Notes: generated by a model from the letters alone, not told the origin. A stretch of 64,000 nt of DNA from Rotaria sp. Silwood1 (GCA_905250075.1 CAJNOP010000003.1:707507-771506); one strand, 5' to 3'; shown: positions 13,801-26,227, counted from the stretch's first letter. Translations and numbers: made by a program.

Positions 13801-14990
13801 CTTGTTGAACAGAAGAATAAAGAAAAAAAAAAGGAAATTTTTATCCAAGAGAAAGAGAGAGAGAGAGTGAGAAAGAATAGTTAACGCAAGACTTCGCTCG
13901 CTAACTTGCCGTTGTTTTCCTGTTGATTGATGCCGGAGCAGAAAGAGAAAAGCAATGAAAACTAAGACTATGTTTTTTTTATGAACAATGTCGAAAAAGA
14001 GAAAGCGTAATAAGAAAAAAGAATAGAGAAAAGGAAGAGGAACAAGAGAAATAAAGTAACAAAAATAACAAAATCGACTTCGTTATTTCCAAAAATCGTC
14101 ATTATGACAATAACAAGACATTTATATATAAAAAAGAAAATAACATGAAAAACTTGAAGATTAATAGTTTATGCCTGTTTCCTTTTTATTCTTCTCTTTT
14201 TTTCTCTCTGTCTCTCTTCATTTATATATATATATATATGAATACTTAAAGTAAAACTTCATTTGATTATGCATAATACAAAATCTTTCGTTTGTAGTTT
14301 TTATTCAAACAATAAATATTGTTATAAAGTTAATCAAAAATGTTCAAAGACAAAGAAAAAGAATTTTTTATATCTTTTTCTTTGTTCTTGTCTGATTTCT
14401 TCGTTTCTTAATTCATCGAACTACGTAGTAGATTAAATGTAGGGAAGAACCCCAAGCGAGCAGGTTGATGCATCATTAAAAATACTACTATAGTTTCTTT
14501 CTATTTGGAGTGCGTGTGTAATTCTTGTCCTAACAACAGTAAGGTCTCAAAGGAAAAGGCAAGAGCTCGTGTACTGACTATTATCTTGATCGAATTTTAG
14601 TAACAATAGACAAGAAAAAAAATGATGACAAGTGTAAAAAATCATGCGCGCGCCCTCATATATAAAAACAAGTTGGAATAGAAGAATGCAAGTGATTGAG
14701 AAGGGTCAGCGTGTTTTCTCGATAATAATTAAGTAAATATAGTTCTGTGTCAATAAGAAAAAAAAACAATAAAGAAATTTAAATTACACGTTTACAACCA
14801 AATAAAAAGACTAGTGATTGCAGTCGATAGTTTCTTTTCCTTTTTTTCCATTATTATCGCTACTCTTCTTATATTAACATCCAATCAGTTAGAAAAAAGT
14901 TGTAAGAAACAAACTACTTACTTCATTCGTTGTTTGGTTCATCTGCATCTGAATAGTTGATAATTCCGTGCGCATGCTTTCATCATTCAT
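10865..14990 (-). CDS. SNAP25: SNAP-25 family Qbc-SNARE with two alternative first exons
   Basis: SNAP-25 supplies two of the four helices of the presynaptic SNARE bundle that drives vesicle fusion. Shared exons are 12490-12531, 12380-12428, 11405-11522, 11202-11336, 10995-11139 and 10865-10930. They encode [34 protein letters not shown] (first helix, central Gln in DEQGEQ), the cysteine patch [12 protein letters not shown] for membrane attachment, and a second helix [20 protein letters not shown] with Gln in NQNNQIERI, ending AKTLLKS. Two first exons splice in phase 0 to the same acceptor: 14922-14990 (23 codons, starts [19 protein letters not shown]; 207-aa product, close to the family norm of 206) and 13497-13613 (39 codons, starts [11 protein letters not shown]; 223-aa product). 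Joining one first exon to the other would break the frame, so they look mutually exclusive. Identity is very secure; use of both promoters is inferred. Confidence 0.93.
13852..13877. repeat. GA-rich microsatellite in SNAP-25 intron/5' region
   Basis: A purine-only run of mostly GA dinucleotides lies just upstream of the inner SNAP-25 first exon (13613). Confidence 0.7.
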
Positions 14991-16486
14991 TTTGATAAGT
15001 TTTTAGTTTTCGATATTTTAATAAAAAAAAACACAGATATATTATATTAGGTCGGTGGCTTTTCACCGATAGTTCTATACTATCTGAAAATAAAAAAAGA
15101 AAGGAAAGAAGAACGAGTAACAAATATTGGTAACGATGACAGGTGAGGGACGATAGGCAACGCCATCCTTTTCATATATATTTGGTAGAAGCTCAGTTTT
15201 ATTGATTAGAGAGAGAAAAATATAAATTAAACGAATAATGTAGCCAAAAGCAATACATAGAAGTATGGTAGAATACATAAGTACTAACATGGCATGGTGG
15301 TAAGATGGACGATGAGTGTTTGTTTTTGAGTTTGTTGACTAACGAGTTGTTCTTCACTATTGGTCTTTGTTTATAGCAAATGTTTCTATATTATTTAACC
15401 TGGATACATTTTTCACAGATGTTTAATGTAAGAAAATTATTAAAGCATTGTTTTGATGAAAAAATATTTATTATTAATTTAATTGACTTGTAAACATGAC
15501 GATAGAGGACGCTACTTGATGTCAATATGCTCTTTAATTCTTTTATTACTAGGAGTCCACTGATAAAAATATGTATATATAAATACATATATAGCACACA
15601 ACTGTCATTTCACAAATAATTAAAAAATCATTTAAGAAATCAAACAGATATAAAAAATAAGTTTTTGAATTGCACCAAATAAAGCTCTACCTTAGAGAAT
15701 TATTTATTATTTATAAGAACATACACAGTTATTATTTTATATAAAAAAAGAGAATAATTTGAAAAATAATTCTAAATAAACCCATACTACAAATGACTGA
15801 GCAATGTCGAATGTATTCAGAGATGATCTGGCTAAATGGTGTCAGAGGTATAGCAATTTCCTTAGCTCATCGATTCAAGAAAACTTTTTGGTCTTTCCTA
15901 GCAAAATTGAAAATTGTTCCTGCATTCTTTTAGAAAAAAAAATTTCGACATTCTCTTCTCCCCCGCCCTTTCTAATGTTAGCTGCTCTAGATCAGCCTTG
16001 ATTATACTCCATAACCTATAGTGAAAGTGTTTCATTATATGTCTTATCATTTTATTGATCAAAAGAGATAGATGATGTCAGAATCATTATAAATCATAGC
16101 AAAGCTTTTTTTTTGATGCAATTGAGTCTTATTCACTAAAACATAATGAAAAGAAAATCGATGAATATTATTATTGTATTAGGAAAATTTGTTGTGCATG
16201 ACTTTTTCAAGATTTCGATAAAAAAATGCATCGTTTTTCTTTGTTTTTCTATCAATCAAATAATTATTTATACGATTGAGTTGGCTAGATTTATTTATTC
16301 AATGACATATATTCTTCACATCAGCAAAGCATATATAAATAAAAGCCTAATCTTCAATTGAAGAACAGGTTTGTTAACTTTTCATTACCATAAAAACTAC
16401 TATTTTCATATAGAAAAAACAAAATTATTTTATAAATAATTTATTCAAAGAAAGAAAAGAAAAACAGAAAGAGAGAATAAACATAA
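14991..16486. other. Intergenic DNA between SNAP-25 and the LU-EGF gene
   Basis: It contains the presumed upstream promoter of SNAP-25. The short ORFs at 15075-15290, 15391-15597, 15804-16001 and 16146-16361 have no splice context or recognisable domain. Nothing else stands out. Confidence 0.4.
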
Positions 16487-19400
16487 TTAAATATCAACAT
16501 GTTTTTCACATTGATTTCCAGTAAATTTGCTTCGGCATAAACATGCAATTTTATTTCCTCGTGCCACACATGTACCCCCATTAGTACATGGGTTCGGAAA
16601 ACAAGGATGAACACCTAAAAGAATTAAAACGAAACAAATTCTCTTTTTTTATATTTCTTTTTTCTCTTATCTTACGAGTTTCACAAAAGACACCTGTATA
16701 TATTTGATTACAATGACATTGAGCATAACCATCAAAACCCATATAACATGTACCGTAATTTCGACAAAGGGTGTCATTACATTTATGTAAATCATATTGA
16801 CACATACGTCCAGTAAATCCAGGTAAACATTGACAACGATAATCATGCACAAGGTCAATACATGTACCATTATTCATACATGAATCCATTCGACAATCAT
16901 CAATATCTTTAAATGAAGGGGAAAAGAAAGTCAAATGTTAATTAGTTTAATTATTATAGAAATAATAATCTTACTTATTTCACAATACTTTCCAGTAAAA
17001 CCTTTTGCACATTGACATGTATATGATGCAATACCATCAATACATGTTGAACCATGTTGACATGAATGACTAGCACAATCATTCCATTCTAGAGATTAAC
17101 AAAAAATAGATATGTTTGAATAATTTTCAATACAAGACTCACTTAAATCACATCGCTGTCCTTCATAATCGATTGGGCAAATACATTTAAATGATGTAAC
17201 TGTATTAACACAAACACCACCATTGAAACATTGAGGTGATGAACAACTTTTTTCCACTAGTAGGTGTCACAAAATAAATTGTGCATATAAACTATTAAAA
17301 AACAAAACATTTTAATTCAAATACTTCTTTCACATCGATGACCCATAAAATTATCTGAGCATTGACAACGATAGGACTCTCCATCATCATGACATGTGCC
17401 ATTATTAAGCTAAAATTTATAAAAATAATATAAAATAAAAATATATCATGTAAAAAGATTTCTTACACATGGATTGTATTTGGCACAATAACTGCTAACT
17501 AAAGAAAAAAATTTCAATGAGCAATGTGCGGAAGTATTTTTTGTTCTGTTGACCGAGACTAATTATGAGAAAAAAATTCTTTGAATCGGGAACTAAAAAT
17601 TGTGCTTCAATTTTCTATAAATTTTAACGAATTATGTTATAAACGACAGCAGTCACAATAAAACCTATGTAAGATGATCAGAATAAATCGATGAACTTCA
17701 TTGACTGAATCAGAATTGGTATCAACACAGATTTTAGATTTATTATGTCACAGAGGATGTGTAATGAAACTTTGTTGAAAGTTAACAACGTCAAATATCA
17801 CTATCTACAGATGAAATACTACGATAATTTGTTAGTCCAGTATTCGTATTAGTTTCAAACTGATTTCATCATCTCTGGACTGAATTAATTCAAGAAGGAT
17901 AAGTAGGAATCTGAACTAAAAAAACACATTTGGTCGTATATATCTCTACTTTTGATACAAAATGTTTCTATCTGATAAAATATTTCTAAACATCAAAAAA
18001 GATTATAGGTGAAACAGAAACATGTTAAAATTGAAATTTTAATTATGATACATTTAAAATAGCAATGAAGTTAATTTATATCGCTACTCTATTCTATATA
18101 GAATTTTTCGCTCTTAGAATAATCGATTCTTGCTTAATGATGACGTTTTGTTAGAAATACAGGAAGATAAACTTATGTAACATCTGACTTCATTTTTCAA
18201 GGGATTCCTCAACATTAATTCTATTGCTACTATCAGTCCTTTCTCTCAAAATTATATTATCATCATGCCTCATTTTTAAATGTAACACGTATTGACATTT
18301 AACAATATCTTGATGTCCTTTTGTATCGATGGTTTTTTTTTCGTTCACTATCATACCTAAATACGTCCAGAACCTACTACACAAAATCAGAAAAATAAAA
18401 CTTAAAAATATTACCGATCATTTTAATTCTTTCATCTTAAGATCAATTATATTTTCAAAAAAATGCAAACTTCAGTTACAGAAAGTAAGGATATTATTGT
18501 ATGTCAAAAACTTCTATAATACATATCTCACGTGCCTTGATCACATCGACGACCTGTCCATCCTGTACGACATTTACATTGAAAACCACCACGATCATTT
18601 GAAATACAACGACCATTTCGACATGGATTATGTGGTGCACATGGATCCAAACGAGCTAGAAAAATCACAATTAAAAAATATTTTTACAATAACAAAAAAA
18701 AAAAACTTCTAACCTTCATCACAACTTTTTGCAGCAATAACACGATTTTGACATAAACATACATATTTATCATCAGGCATTGGAATACAAACCCCATCAA
18801 GTCCACATGGTTCTCCAGCGCATGGTGACGATTCAGAATCTAAAATAATCTCATCGATCATAAATCAAAAACATTTTTTCTTTCGTAAATATTTTTCTAC
18901 CTTCTTCAGCATTATCAACTGCTGCTTCTTTCAATAATAGTGGAAGAAGTTCTTCTGGAACTAGACCAGTTACTAAATAATACATATAGATATATTATTA
19001 TTAAATTCTTGAAAATAGCAACCAAATCATATTTCATACATGTTTCGCAATTTATTCCTGTATAACCATATGGACATTCACATCCATATGAACCATAATT
19101 CATTATACATCGACCACCATTTTTACAACTACATCCAACTTGATAAGCTACCAAAAAATAAAATAACATAAATTCAAACAAATCATCAAATAATTCTTTT
19201 CATATACATACATCTTGTACAATCATCTTGCCATGGTGCACAAATACAAGTAAAACCTTCTTTTGTATCAAGACATATTGTTCCATCGTGACAAGGATTT
19301 TTCGAACAATCTTCAAATCCTAAGTAAATGAAACAAAATTTCTCCATAAAACAAAATTTATATTTGTTTCTATTCAACCTCGTATTGAATCTAGATCACC

Positions 19401-19868
19401 TCCATTACACATATCTGATGAACACATACACCAATAAGTTTGCATATATGTTATACATCCATCAGCAAGTAATTCTCGTGCCCATTGTTGAGTTGTACAT
19501 TGTCGTTCATTGACTAAATTTTCAATAGAAGAAATTTTATTTAATAACTATGAAAATATAAAAGACAAACTAGTTGCATTAGCGTGTTTTGCTTTAATAT
19601 AACAACGTTGTGTCCAATGACAAGGTGAAACACATCCATCATTTGCATCTTTACATGCATAACAACGTTTATCTTCATCAGAAACATATAATTCTAAAAA
19701 TTTTATATTTAAATATTTCTTTGTATTTTTTGAATTATTTCTTTTTATACCAGATGGATGATTTGTTTTTTTCTTTATCATTGGTGTTGATGTTATAATA
19801 TGAATAAAGAAAATAATTGTAAAAAATTGGAAGATCTCGAAAAAAGAAAAATAATAAAACATATTCAA
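16487..19868 (-). CDS. Secreted protein: signal peptide, one Ly6/uPAR (LU) domain, ten EGF repeats
   Basis: Thirteen exons are read: 19571-19868, 19400-19513, 19212-19319, 19040-19147, 18901-18972, 18714-18839, 18536-18655, 17467-17498, 17325-17409, 17143-17256, 16975-17088, 16676-16906 and 16487-16614. They join to a 549-aa product. Nearly all junctions are phase 1, typical of shuffled extracellular modules. Residues 1 to about 28 form a signal peptide ([16 protein letters not shown]...). Next comes a ten-cysteine LU domain from [11 protein letters not shown] to [10 protein letters not shown], then ten six-cysteine EGF units, e.g. [17 protein letters not shown] non-EGF linker ([15 protein letters not shown]) sits between the second and third. 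There is no transmembrane segment or GPI-type tail, so it is probably secreted. Several EGFs carry (D/N)-x-D-C starts compatible with calcium binding. The 18535/17499 intron needs a GC donor. Function unknown; the domains suggest extracellular binding or signalling. Confidence 0.85.
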
Positions 19869-21161
19869 GAATATTACGGAGAAGCGAACAACCTTACCAT
19901 CATTTATACATTGAGATTTTATCTTTCGTTATATCCTTGTTTTACGAACCTGATTATGCGTTTATGTGAGTGTGATTATATTTGTGTATAACCAAACGTC
20001 TTCATTGAACAAACAAAAACGTAGGTACCTATTGTATTATATGACATTTTCACTAAACGCTCTCTTATTCGTATACAACACCTAGATTAGAACACGATGA
20101 GATTAAATAACACCATTATTCATTTTTCTATCGTATTGTTGTACAAGAAGTGAGAATGAGACAACATACTACAAGTACTCATGCAGCCAGACAGTTGAAG
20201 CCTCTCAATCTCATTATTACTCAACACTTTTTTTAGCAGAAGAAAAATAAAATAAAATGATTGAATACATCAAAGTTTTTTTTTATTTACATTTAAAAAA
20301 ATACAAACAAAAATTTATGCTTTACATCAGTTTTTCTTTTGCGTTTCAACTACTATCAATAAGTTCTAATGACAAGATAACTAATATAGATTTTGGAAAA
20401 AAAATTATTAAGTTTTCTTTGATTGATATTTGCCGCCTTTCCCAATCTGCAAGATGGAAAAAAAATGATATATCTAACTCGTCTGCTATTTGTACTGTCG
20501 TTTTTTTCTTCTGTATGCTATCTTGAGAACGAACGAACACTCAGTTATATTTATGATCTATAGTCTCATCATCTAAACGGATTGGTTACTGATATATTTA
20601 TATGATGGAAAATATATATATCACTTATATACGATATAGCAAAAGAAGAAAAAAAGCCAATCATGAAACGATGCGAAATTAGTATTGTAGAATGAGAGAG
20701 AATAACTTCTATACAATGGACAGAATAAATGATCATTTGAATGATGATCAAAGTTACTGGATACATATATATGTAAGAATGATTATGGTGAGAATATTGA
20801 GTGTCAGTTACACAAGTTCTTTTTTTGATTTAGTGTAACAATCATATTCAAAAACAAAAATTATTATTTTAATTGAGAAATAATTTTTGAAGTAGAATTT
20901 ACTTGTGAAAGAAAATCTCCAGAACTGACTCTCACTCCATTATTTATCTTTCAATGTCAGTTAGTCTTTCGTAATATCTTAATAATATTTTTCTTCATAT
21001 CCTTTTGAAATATTAATTATTGAAAGATTTTGTATAAATATGTATCACTAAAATAATCTAAAAACTCTATAGAACTAAATCTATTACATTTATTTCTTAA
21101 AAAAAAAAAAATTTCCTGTTTTCTTTCAGCAAATAATTTCTTATTTAGTCTAATAAAATAA
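19869..21161. other. Shared upstream region of the LU-EGF gene and Hox4
   Basis: The two genes are transcribed away from each other across 1.3 kb, so both promoters must lie here. Short ORFs (e.g. 20257-20526) look non-coding. No conserved motif could be named. Confidence 0.45.
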
Positions 21162-21967
21162 ATGGATTTACCATATCATAATTCATATCACTATAATCAT
21201 GAATGGTCAATACCTTCAACATCTGATCATTGTTCATTATATTCATCACAAAATCATTCAACAAGTTGTTATAATATAAATTCTTGTCCTCCTCATACTC
21301 CTTCTTCATCATCTTCATATTATGATTATTATACTCCATCAAATTGTTGTCCATCAACATCTAATACTTATTCAACTCATTACAATACTTATTCATCATT
21401 TAATCAACATAATACAAATCAAATAGGTCCTTCAGCTCAAACAAATAGTATTTCAATTGCATCTGAGTAAGACAAAAAAATACAAAAATTTTCAAATTTT
21501 TTCTCTTTTGTTGTACCTTTTTATTTTTTATTGAATATTAATTAAGACTAACAAAAACTAATAATGAAACAATATCTGCTAGTATTATTTATCCTTGGAT
21601 GAAAAAATTACATGTTAAAAATCTAGTACAAAGTACTGATGGTACAGAAACATATAAACGTATTCGTACAGCATATACACGTAGTCAAATTCTTGAACTT
21701 GAAAAAGAATTTCATTTTAAAAAATATTTAAATCGTCGACGACGTATTGAAATAGCACGAACATTGATGTTAACAGAACGACAAGTTAAAGTAAATATTA
21801 TATATTTCAAATTTGCTTTTATTTTAGTTTTAATTTTGTTTTTTTTTTTATTGTGTATAAAGATTTGGTTTCAAAATCGACGTATGAAATGGAAGAAAGA
21901 TCATAATTTACCAAATACAAAATCAAAATTAATTGAAACAACAATAAAACAAGAACTTAATGATTAA
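21162..21967 (+). CDS. Hox4: Hox4/Deformed homeodomain transcription factor
   Basis: Exons 21162-21466, 21547-21790 and 21863-21967 give 217 aa. The first exon is Ser/Tyr/Asn-rich, as in many Hox N-termini. The second begins ahead of the hexapeptide [10 protein letters not shown] (about 116-125), which recruits PBC-class cofactors. The homeodomain spans about 138-197: [20 protein letters not shown], then [20 protein letters not shown], and recognition helix [13 protein letters not shown] with Gln50 and Asn51. The tail DHNLPNTK directly after the homeodomain is diagnostic of the Hox4/Dfd group, as is YPWMKK(I/L)HV. The second intron falls between homeodomain residues 46 and 47 in phase 0. It is 72 bp, a multiple of three, and has no in-frame stop, so retention would insert 24 residues within the recognition helix. 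No other Hox gene is within the window. Confidence 0.95.
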
Positions 21968-24872
21968 AAAATTCTCCTCTTTTTTTTTCTTTTCATTTAT
22001 ATTTGATTTTCTTTTTTTTCTTCTTTTTTTGTCTATCTATGATCTGGATTGTTCATTAAATATGTACACGTTTTAAACATATGTAAACAACACGCACAAT
22101 GTTACTTGTTCTGTTCGATCATTTGTCGTATAAAAAAAAACTAGGAAACAGATATCATTGACACAGAAGCGGAAAAACGAGAAGGCGAGAGAGAAAACGA
22201 ACGCGACGTGATCTCAATTGATAAATTGATACACATCTGCTATGATCACAGTTCAAATTGAGAAGAGAACGAGATCAGTGTTTTGATTAATGAGGTTTTA
22301 TTCGACCTTTTCAGATTAAAAAACAAAAAAAAAAAACAACAAACGAGTGTCGATACTTTTTGATCAATAAAAAATGATAATTTATCATTAAATATCATTT
22401 GAGATGATTTTTTTATTTGTTACAATAAAGGCAATCATATATATATGTAGATAATGATTAAGTGAAAATGATTGTCCATTAGTGTATTATTTGTAATAGA
22501 CGTTTTCATATGTCAATAATCATCGTTGGCTAAATAGACACGAAAAATTTCAAGTGTTCCGTTCAAATTATTCTTCTGAATACTCTAGAGAAAGTACTAA
22601 GTTCAAAGCACCGATGTACTAGACATGTATCAGCAAAGTACTTGATGTGAGTACTTTCAAAATTGTCACTAGTTATTCGAATCTAACTAATCGCTTAGGT
22701 ACTCCTATCAGTATGTGTGCTAGACGAGTACTTGTGTGGATATATACACAGAGAAATTTATTGAGGAAAATCCAGTACAATACTCTATTTTTCTACTTTC
22801 TTGCATGATACACTGTATGAAAGAAAACACATTGATGTAATCTAGAAAAAAATTGAATTGTGGGAATTCGAAGCCACCTAGGCGAATTCATATCAGTTTC
22901 GTGGTACACTCCTTTGTTTTTGCTATTGTAAATGACAATCAAGCAAACCGAAGTAATAGATCATACATAATGGTAGTTGATATTTTCTTTTAAAGAAGAC
23001 AATTGCCATGTATCAACAAAGAAATAAGTAACTGTTAAGTTTATTGATTTGTTTTTTTGCAGTAAGAAACAATAGAATTTTAAGAATTTGTAAATGTAAA
23101 TTAACATACCTGTATCTTATAAGAAAGTAAAGTAATTGATTATTTTTTCCTTGACAATAATATTTATTGTTAATTACTATTGTTTGAACCGAAACTAAAT
23201 AGCGAAACGGAAGAGAGAACTGCTAGAGATATAGCATTGATGTGTTCCTCCATTCAATCTTTTATTGTCTTTATCCATAGTAGTCTTGGTCAACTGTGCC
23301 CATCGAATTCTATTCTGTATCGTAAAAATTCTTTTTCTAGACAGATTTCATGATTGATTAATGATCAATCATCTTCATACACTTTATTTTGAACCAATAG
23401 TATAGCTTCAGAACAATCAAACAATACTACTCTAATGCTTCATAATTAAGTGAAGATAATCTAATCATACTGATCTCGATGAATTATTTCGTGTAAATGA
23501 TGTTAACTATCAATGTAGAATTTACACCGATAATTAATTATTATACGCAATGCCTGTGAAATAATTATAAAATTGTAATTATTTTTTTTCTGTTAAGCAC
23601 TTATTTTTAATTTTTGGTTTCTTGTTCATCGTTAGATTTTTCTATTCTCAGAGATATGTTAAATCTATTTCCATTTGATATGATCTGCTACTTCAAAATC
23701 ACAATTACAGCGTTTCTACTGGATTTTTAATTGGTTCTTTGAACTAACCTCTCGCTACCCCTCCAGAAAAAGTAAAGTATTAGAAGTAAAATTCAATTTC
23801 GAACATGAGAAAAATTTTCCAATTAGGTACCTAGAATTAGTGTGCACTAGTACCCGACTGAGCATTTGAGCAGTACATTCAAATATTCGTTTACTAGACA
23901 TACCTTTGCAGTAGGGCACCTACAGAAAGTACCAATCAAGTAGAAATGGGTAAGTCGAAATTGAAGTAAATTTTCTTTTATTGAAGACAAACTATCGAAA
24001 GATTTGTTTCCGTGGTCTATATGAAATTTTAACCATCGTTTGTTAAATTTTCAGGAGACAGGTTTTTGAGAAATAAGATGATTAATAAAGATTAAGAAGA
24101 AAGATATTCCAAGGATTTCATAATCTTTTATTTTATTTCAACTCAAAATCACTAATGAAAATATTTGTTTTTTCATCATTTCTATCATGCCACTGCATTT
24201 CAAATTGAAAACCAAAACTGAAGCGAATAAAAAATCTATACAAGATTTATTTCAATGTTTTGTCGTAAGGAAAACTCGCATATAAAAACCAAATAGTGAT
24301 TTGGATAGAGATATTTGATTCTTTTGTTTATAAAAGGGACTTTTATTTTCGGGTTCTGACTACTGAAAAATTAGGATTTATATTTTGGGAATACTCTGAG
24401 GATTTTATTTCTTTTACATCTTTGCTCAAGAAATAATTCCTCTATTCAAATCATTATTTGGATTCTTTATGGCAGTTACCATTACGAATAAAAATCAAAA
24501 TAAAATCTGTATAGTCAATTTTTGGAGCTAATGTACCTATATTTATATACATCTTTATACTTGACTTAACTTTTCCATTTTTGTTTTCAACACAAACATT
24601 CATATATATCATTTTGGAAAATGATTTTTAACGTTAATAAAGAACTATAAACCTTCATAGGGTATTAATGAACAATCAATCTATTCTTGTGAGACTAAAT
24701 GATTGACATGATAAGTTTGCGTTTTTTTGATTGATTCTGCATACTATTATAGTATAATTATTATATAGTTCAAAAAGTATCCTTTAGCATTTTGTTTCTT
24801 TTCAAAAGTGAACTATAAACTCCTCGTTATTAATAAAAGAGATTCAATTATATGATGTATGTATGTATATAT
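21968..24872. other. Intergenic DNA downstream of Hox4
   Basis: No coding exon is supported. Two stretches, 22570-22740 and 23825-23945, are unusually rich in GTAC-centred words (AAGTACTT, GGTACC, TAGTAC), possibly remnants of one repeat. The remainder is featureless AT-rich DNA. Confidence 0.4.
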
Positions 24873-25340
24873 ATGTTGTGGCCGAAGTTAGAATTCAGCC
24901 CAATTCAGAATTCGCCCAGTCGAAATTAGAATTCTAATTTCGTCTAGACGAAATTGAAATCTTTTTTGAATGATTCGAAAAACTTAAAGAAATACCAACA
25001 ACTACAGCACAAGGTAGTCACGAATGATGGTGACCGGGAGGGGGAGATCTGGGCAACGGCGAGGAGGGATCTGAGTGAAGGGAAGGATGTGAGGGTGAAT
25101 GGAAAGCGAAAACCGTATAGAACCGTAATCTGACTCATATATTCACCCGCATAAACTCACTCTCACCCAGACCCCTCCCGCCGTTACTCAGACCTCCCCC
25201 TCTCACTCACTATCATTCGTGACTCCCTTGTGTTGTAATTTTTGGTATTTCTTTAAGTTTTGCGAATCATTCAAAAAAAAAATTCCAATTTCGTCTAAAC
25301 GAATTCTGAATTGGGCTGAATTCTAACTTCGGCCATAACA
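24873..25340. mobile_element. Foldback MITE with very long terminal inverted repeats
   Basis: The left arm starts TGTTGTGGCCGAAGTTAG and the right arm is its complement, ending CTTCGGCCATAACA. The arms match almost to the centre, about 200 bp each, apart from a roughly 26-bp extra block in the left arm (about 24915-24940). The centre is markedly GC-rich against the AT-rich genome. It is flanked by a TATATA-type microsatellite, so the target duplication cannot be read exactly. It has no coding capacity, so it would need a transposase from elsewhere. Confidence 0.8.
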
Positions 25341-25355
25341 TATATATATATATTC

Positions 25356-25515
25356 CAGTGACGCAGCCAGGGGGGGGATTATGGGGATCGATCCCCCCCC
25401 CCGAAAGACCGAAATGCCTGGAGGGGGGTACAGGCTAATTCGTTTTTGCTAGTCAAAAAATGTCTTTTTTCTATTGCGGTCCCCCCCCCAAAAAAAATTT
25501 CTGGCTGCGTCACTG
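25356..25515. mobile_element. hAT-type MITE with perfect 8-bp target duplication
   Basis: The ends are CAGTGACGCAGCCAG and its complement CTGGCTGCGTCACTG. Both sides carry the same 8-bp sequence ATATATTC (25348-25355 and 25516-25523), the target-duplication length of hAT transposons. The 160-bp body contains long G and C runs and no ORF. Sharp ends and an intact duplication suggest a fairly recent insertion. Confidence 0.9.
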
Positions 25516-25523
25516 ATATATTC

Positions 25524-26227
25524 ATTCTTCTATCTCTTTGAAAAGTTGAATACCGGTTTATTCTATATAAACAATCGAAATTTTTATCAATAAGCCTACT
25601 CTCAATATATATATAATATAAAATAAAAGTAAGCTCTTCTTGTTCATCATAAAATTCACTTTGAGATTAATAAAATATTGTAAAACTCATCAGATATGAA
25701 AAACTTAATTCCCGGAACACTTGTGAAACTGCTGATTATACTATGGGTTGTTTTTTCTATGATCATTAAGAATGTTTCAAAACAAGGTCTGATCAATACG
25801 AGAAATAACTTATGATTGTTGAGAATTTCTTTTCATATTCAATAGGAAATATTTCGAACTATTCATCTTTACTGATGAATAATAACATTTTTTATTTGTC
25901 TACTTAACAGACAAATAGATTCAATTATTTAGAGAAGATTTTTTATTTTTGAGTTAAAAGTTATCAAGAATAAAACTGTATTTAATTGATGAATTTCAAA
26001 AAATATGACAAATTTTAACAATTTTTTTTATTAAATATTCTCACTAGGTTTTCACAAGAAAAAAAATAAACAAATTCAATCTATAAGATTGATTTACATG
26101 TATCACCTTTCACGTTTAATCCGTCCAATTATCAAAATATAAACAAAATAGAATAACAAAAACTACAAAAAAAAGGACTAGAAAAACAACGATTAACGTT
26201 TCAAATCACTATCTATATCATTATTTA
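25524..26227. other. 3' flank of the capping-enzyme gene
   Basis: AT-rich DNA between the hAT-type element and the capping-enzyme stop codon. No gene or named element was seen. Confidence 0.4.

Noticed and set aside
18329-18712. 127-aa plus-strand ORF
   Set aside because: It runs antisense over a well-supported EGF exon of the LU-EGF gene and is a shadow.
19548-19570. Direct continuation of the first LU exon to a stop
   Set aside because: Splicing at 19570/19514 with a 57-bp intron restores the LU cysteine pattern in frame; the read-through is intronic.
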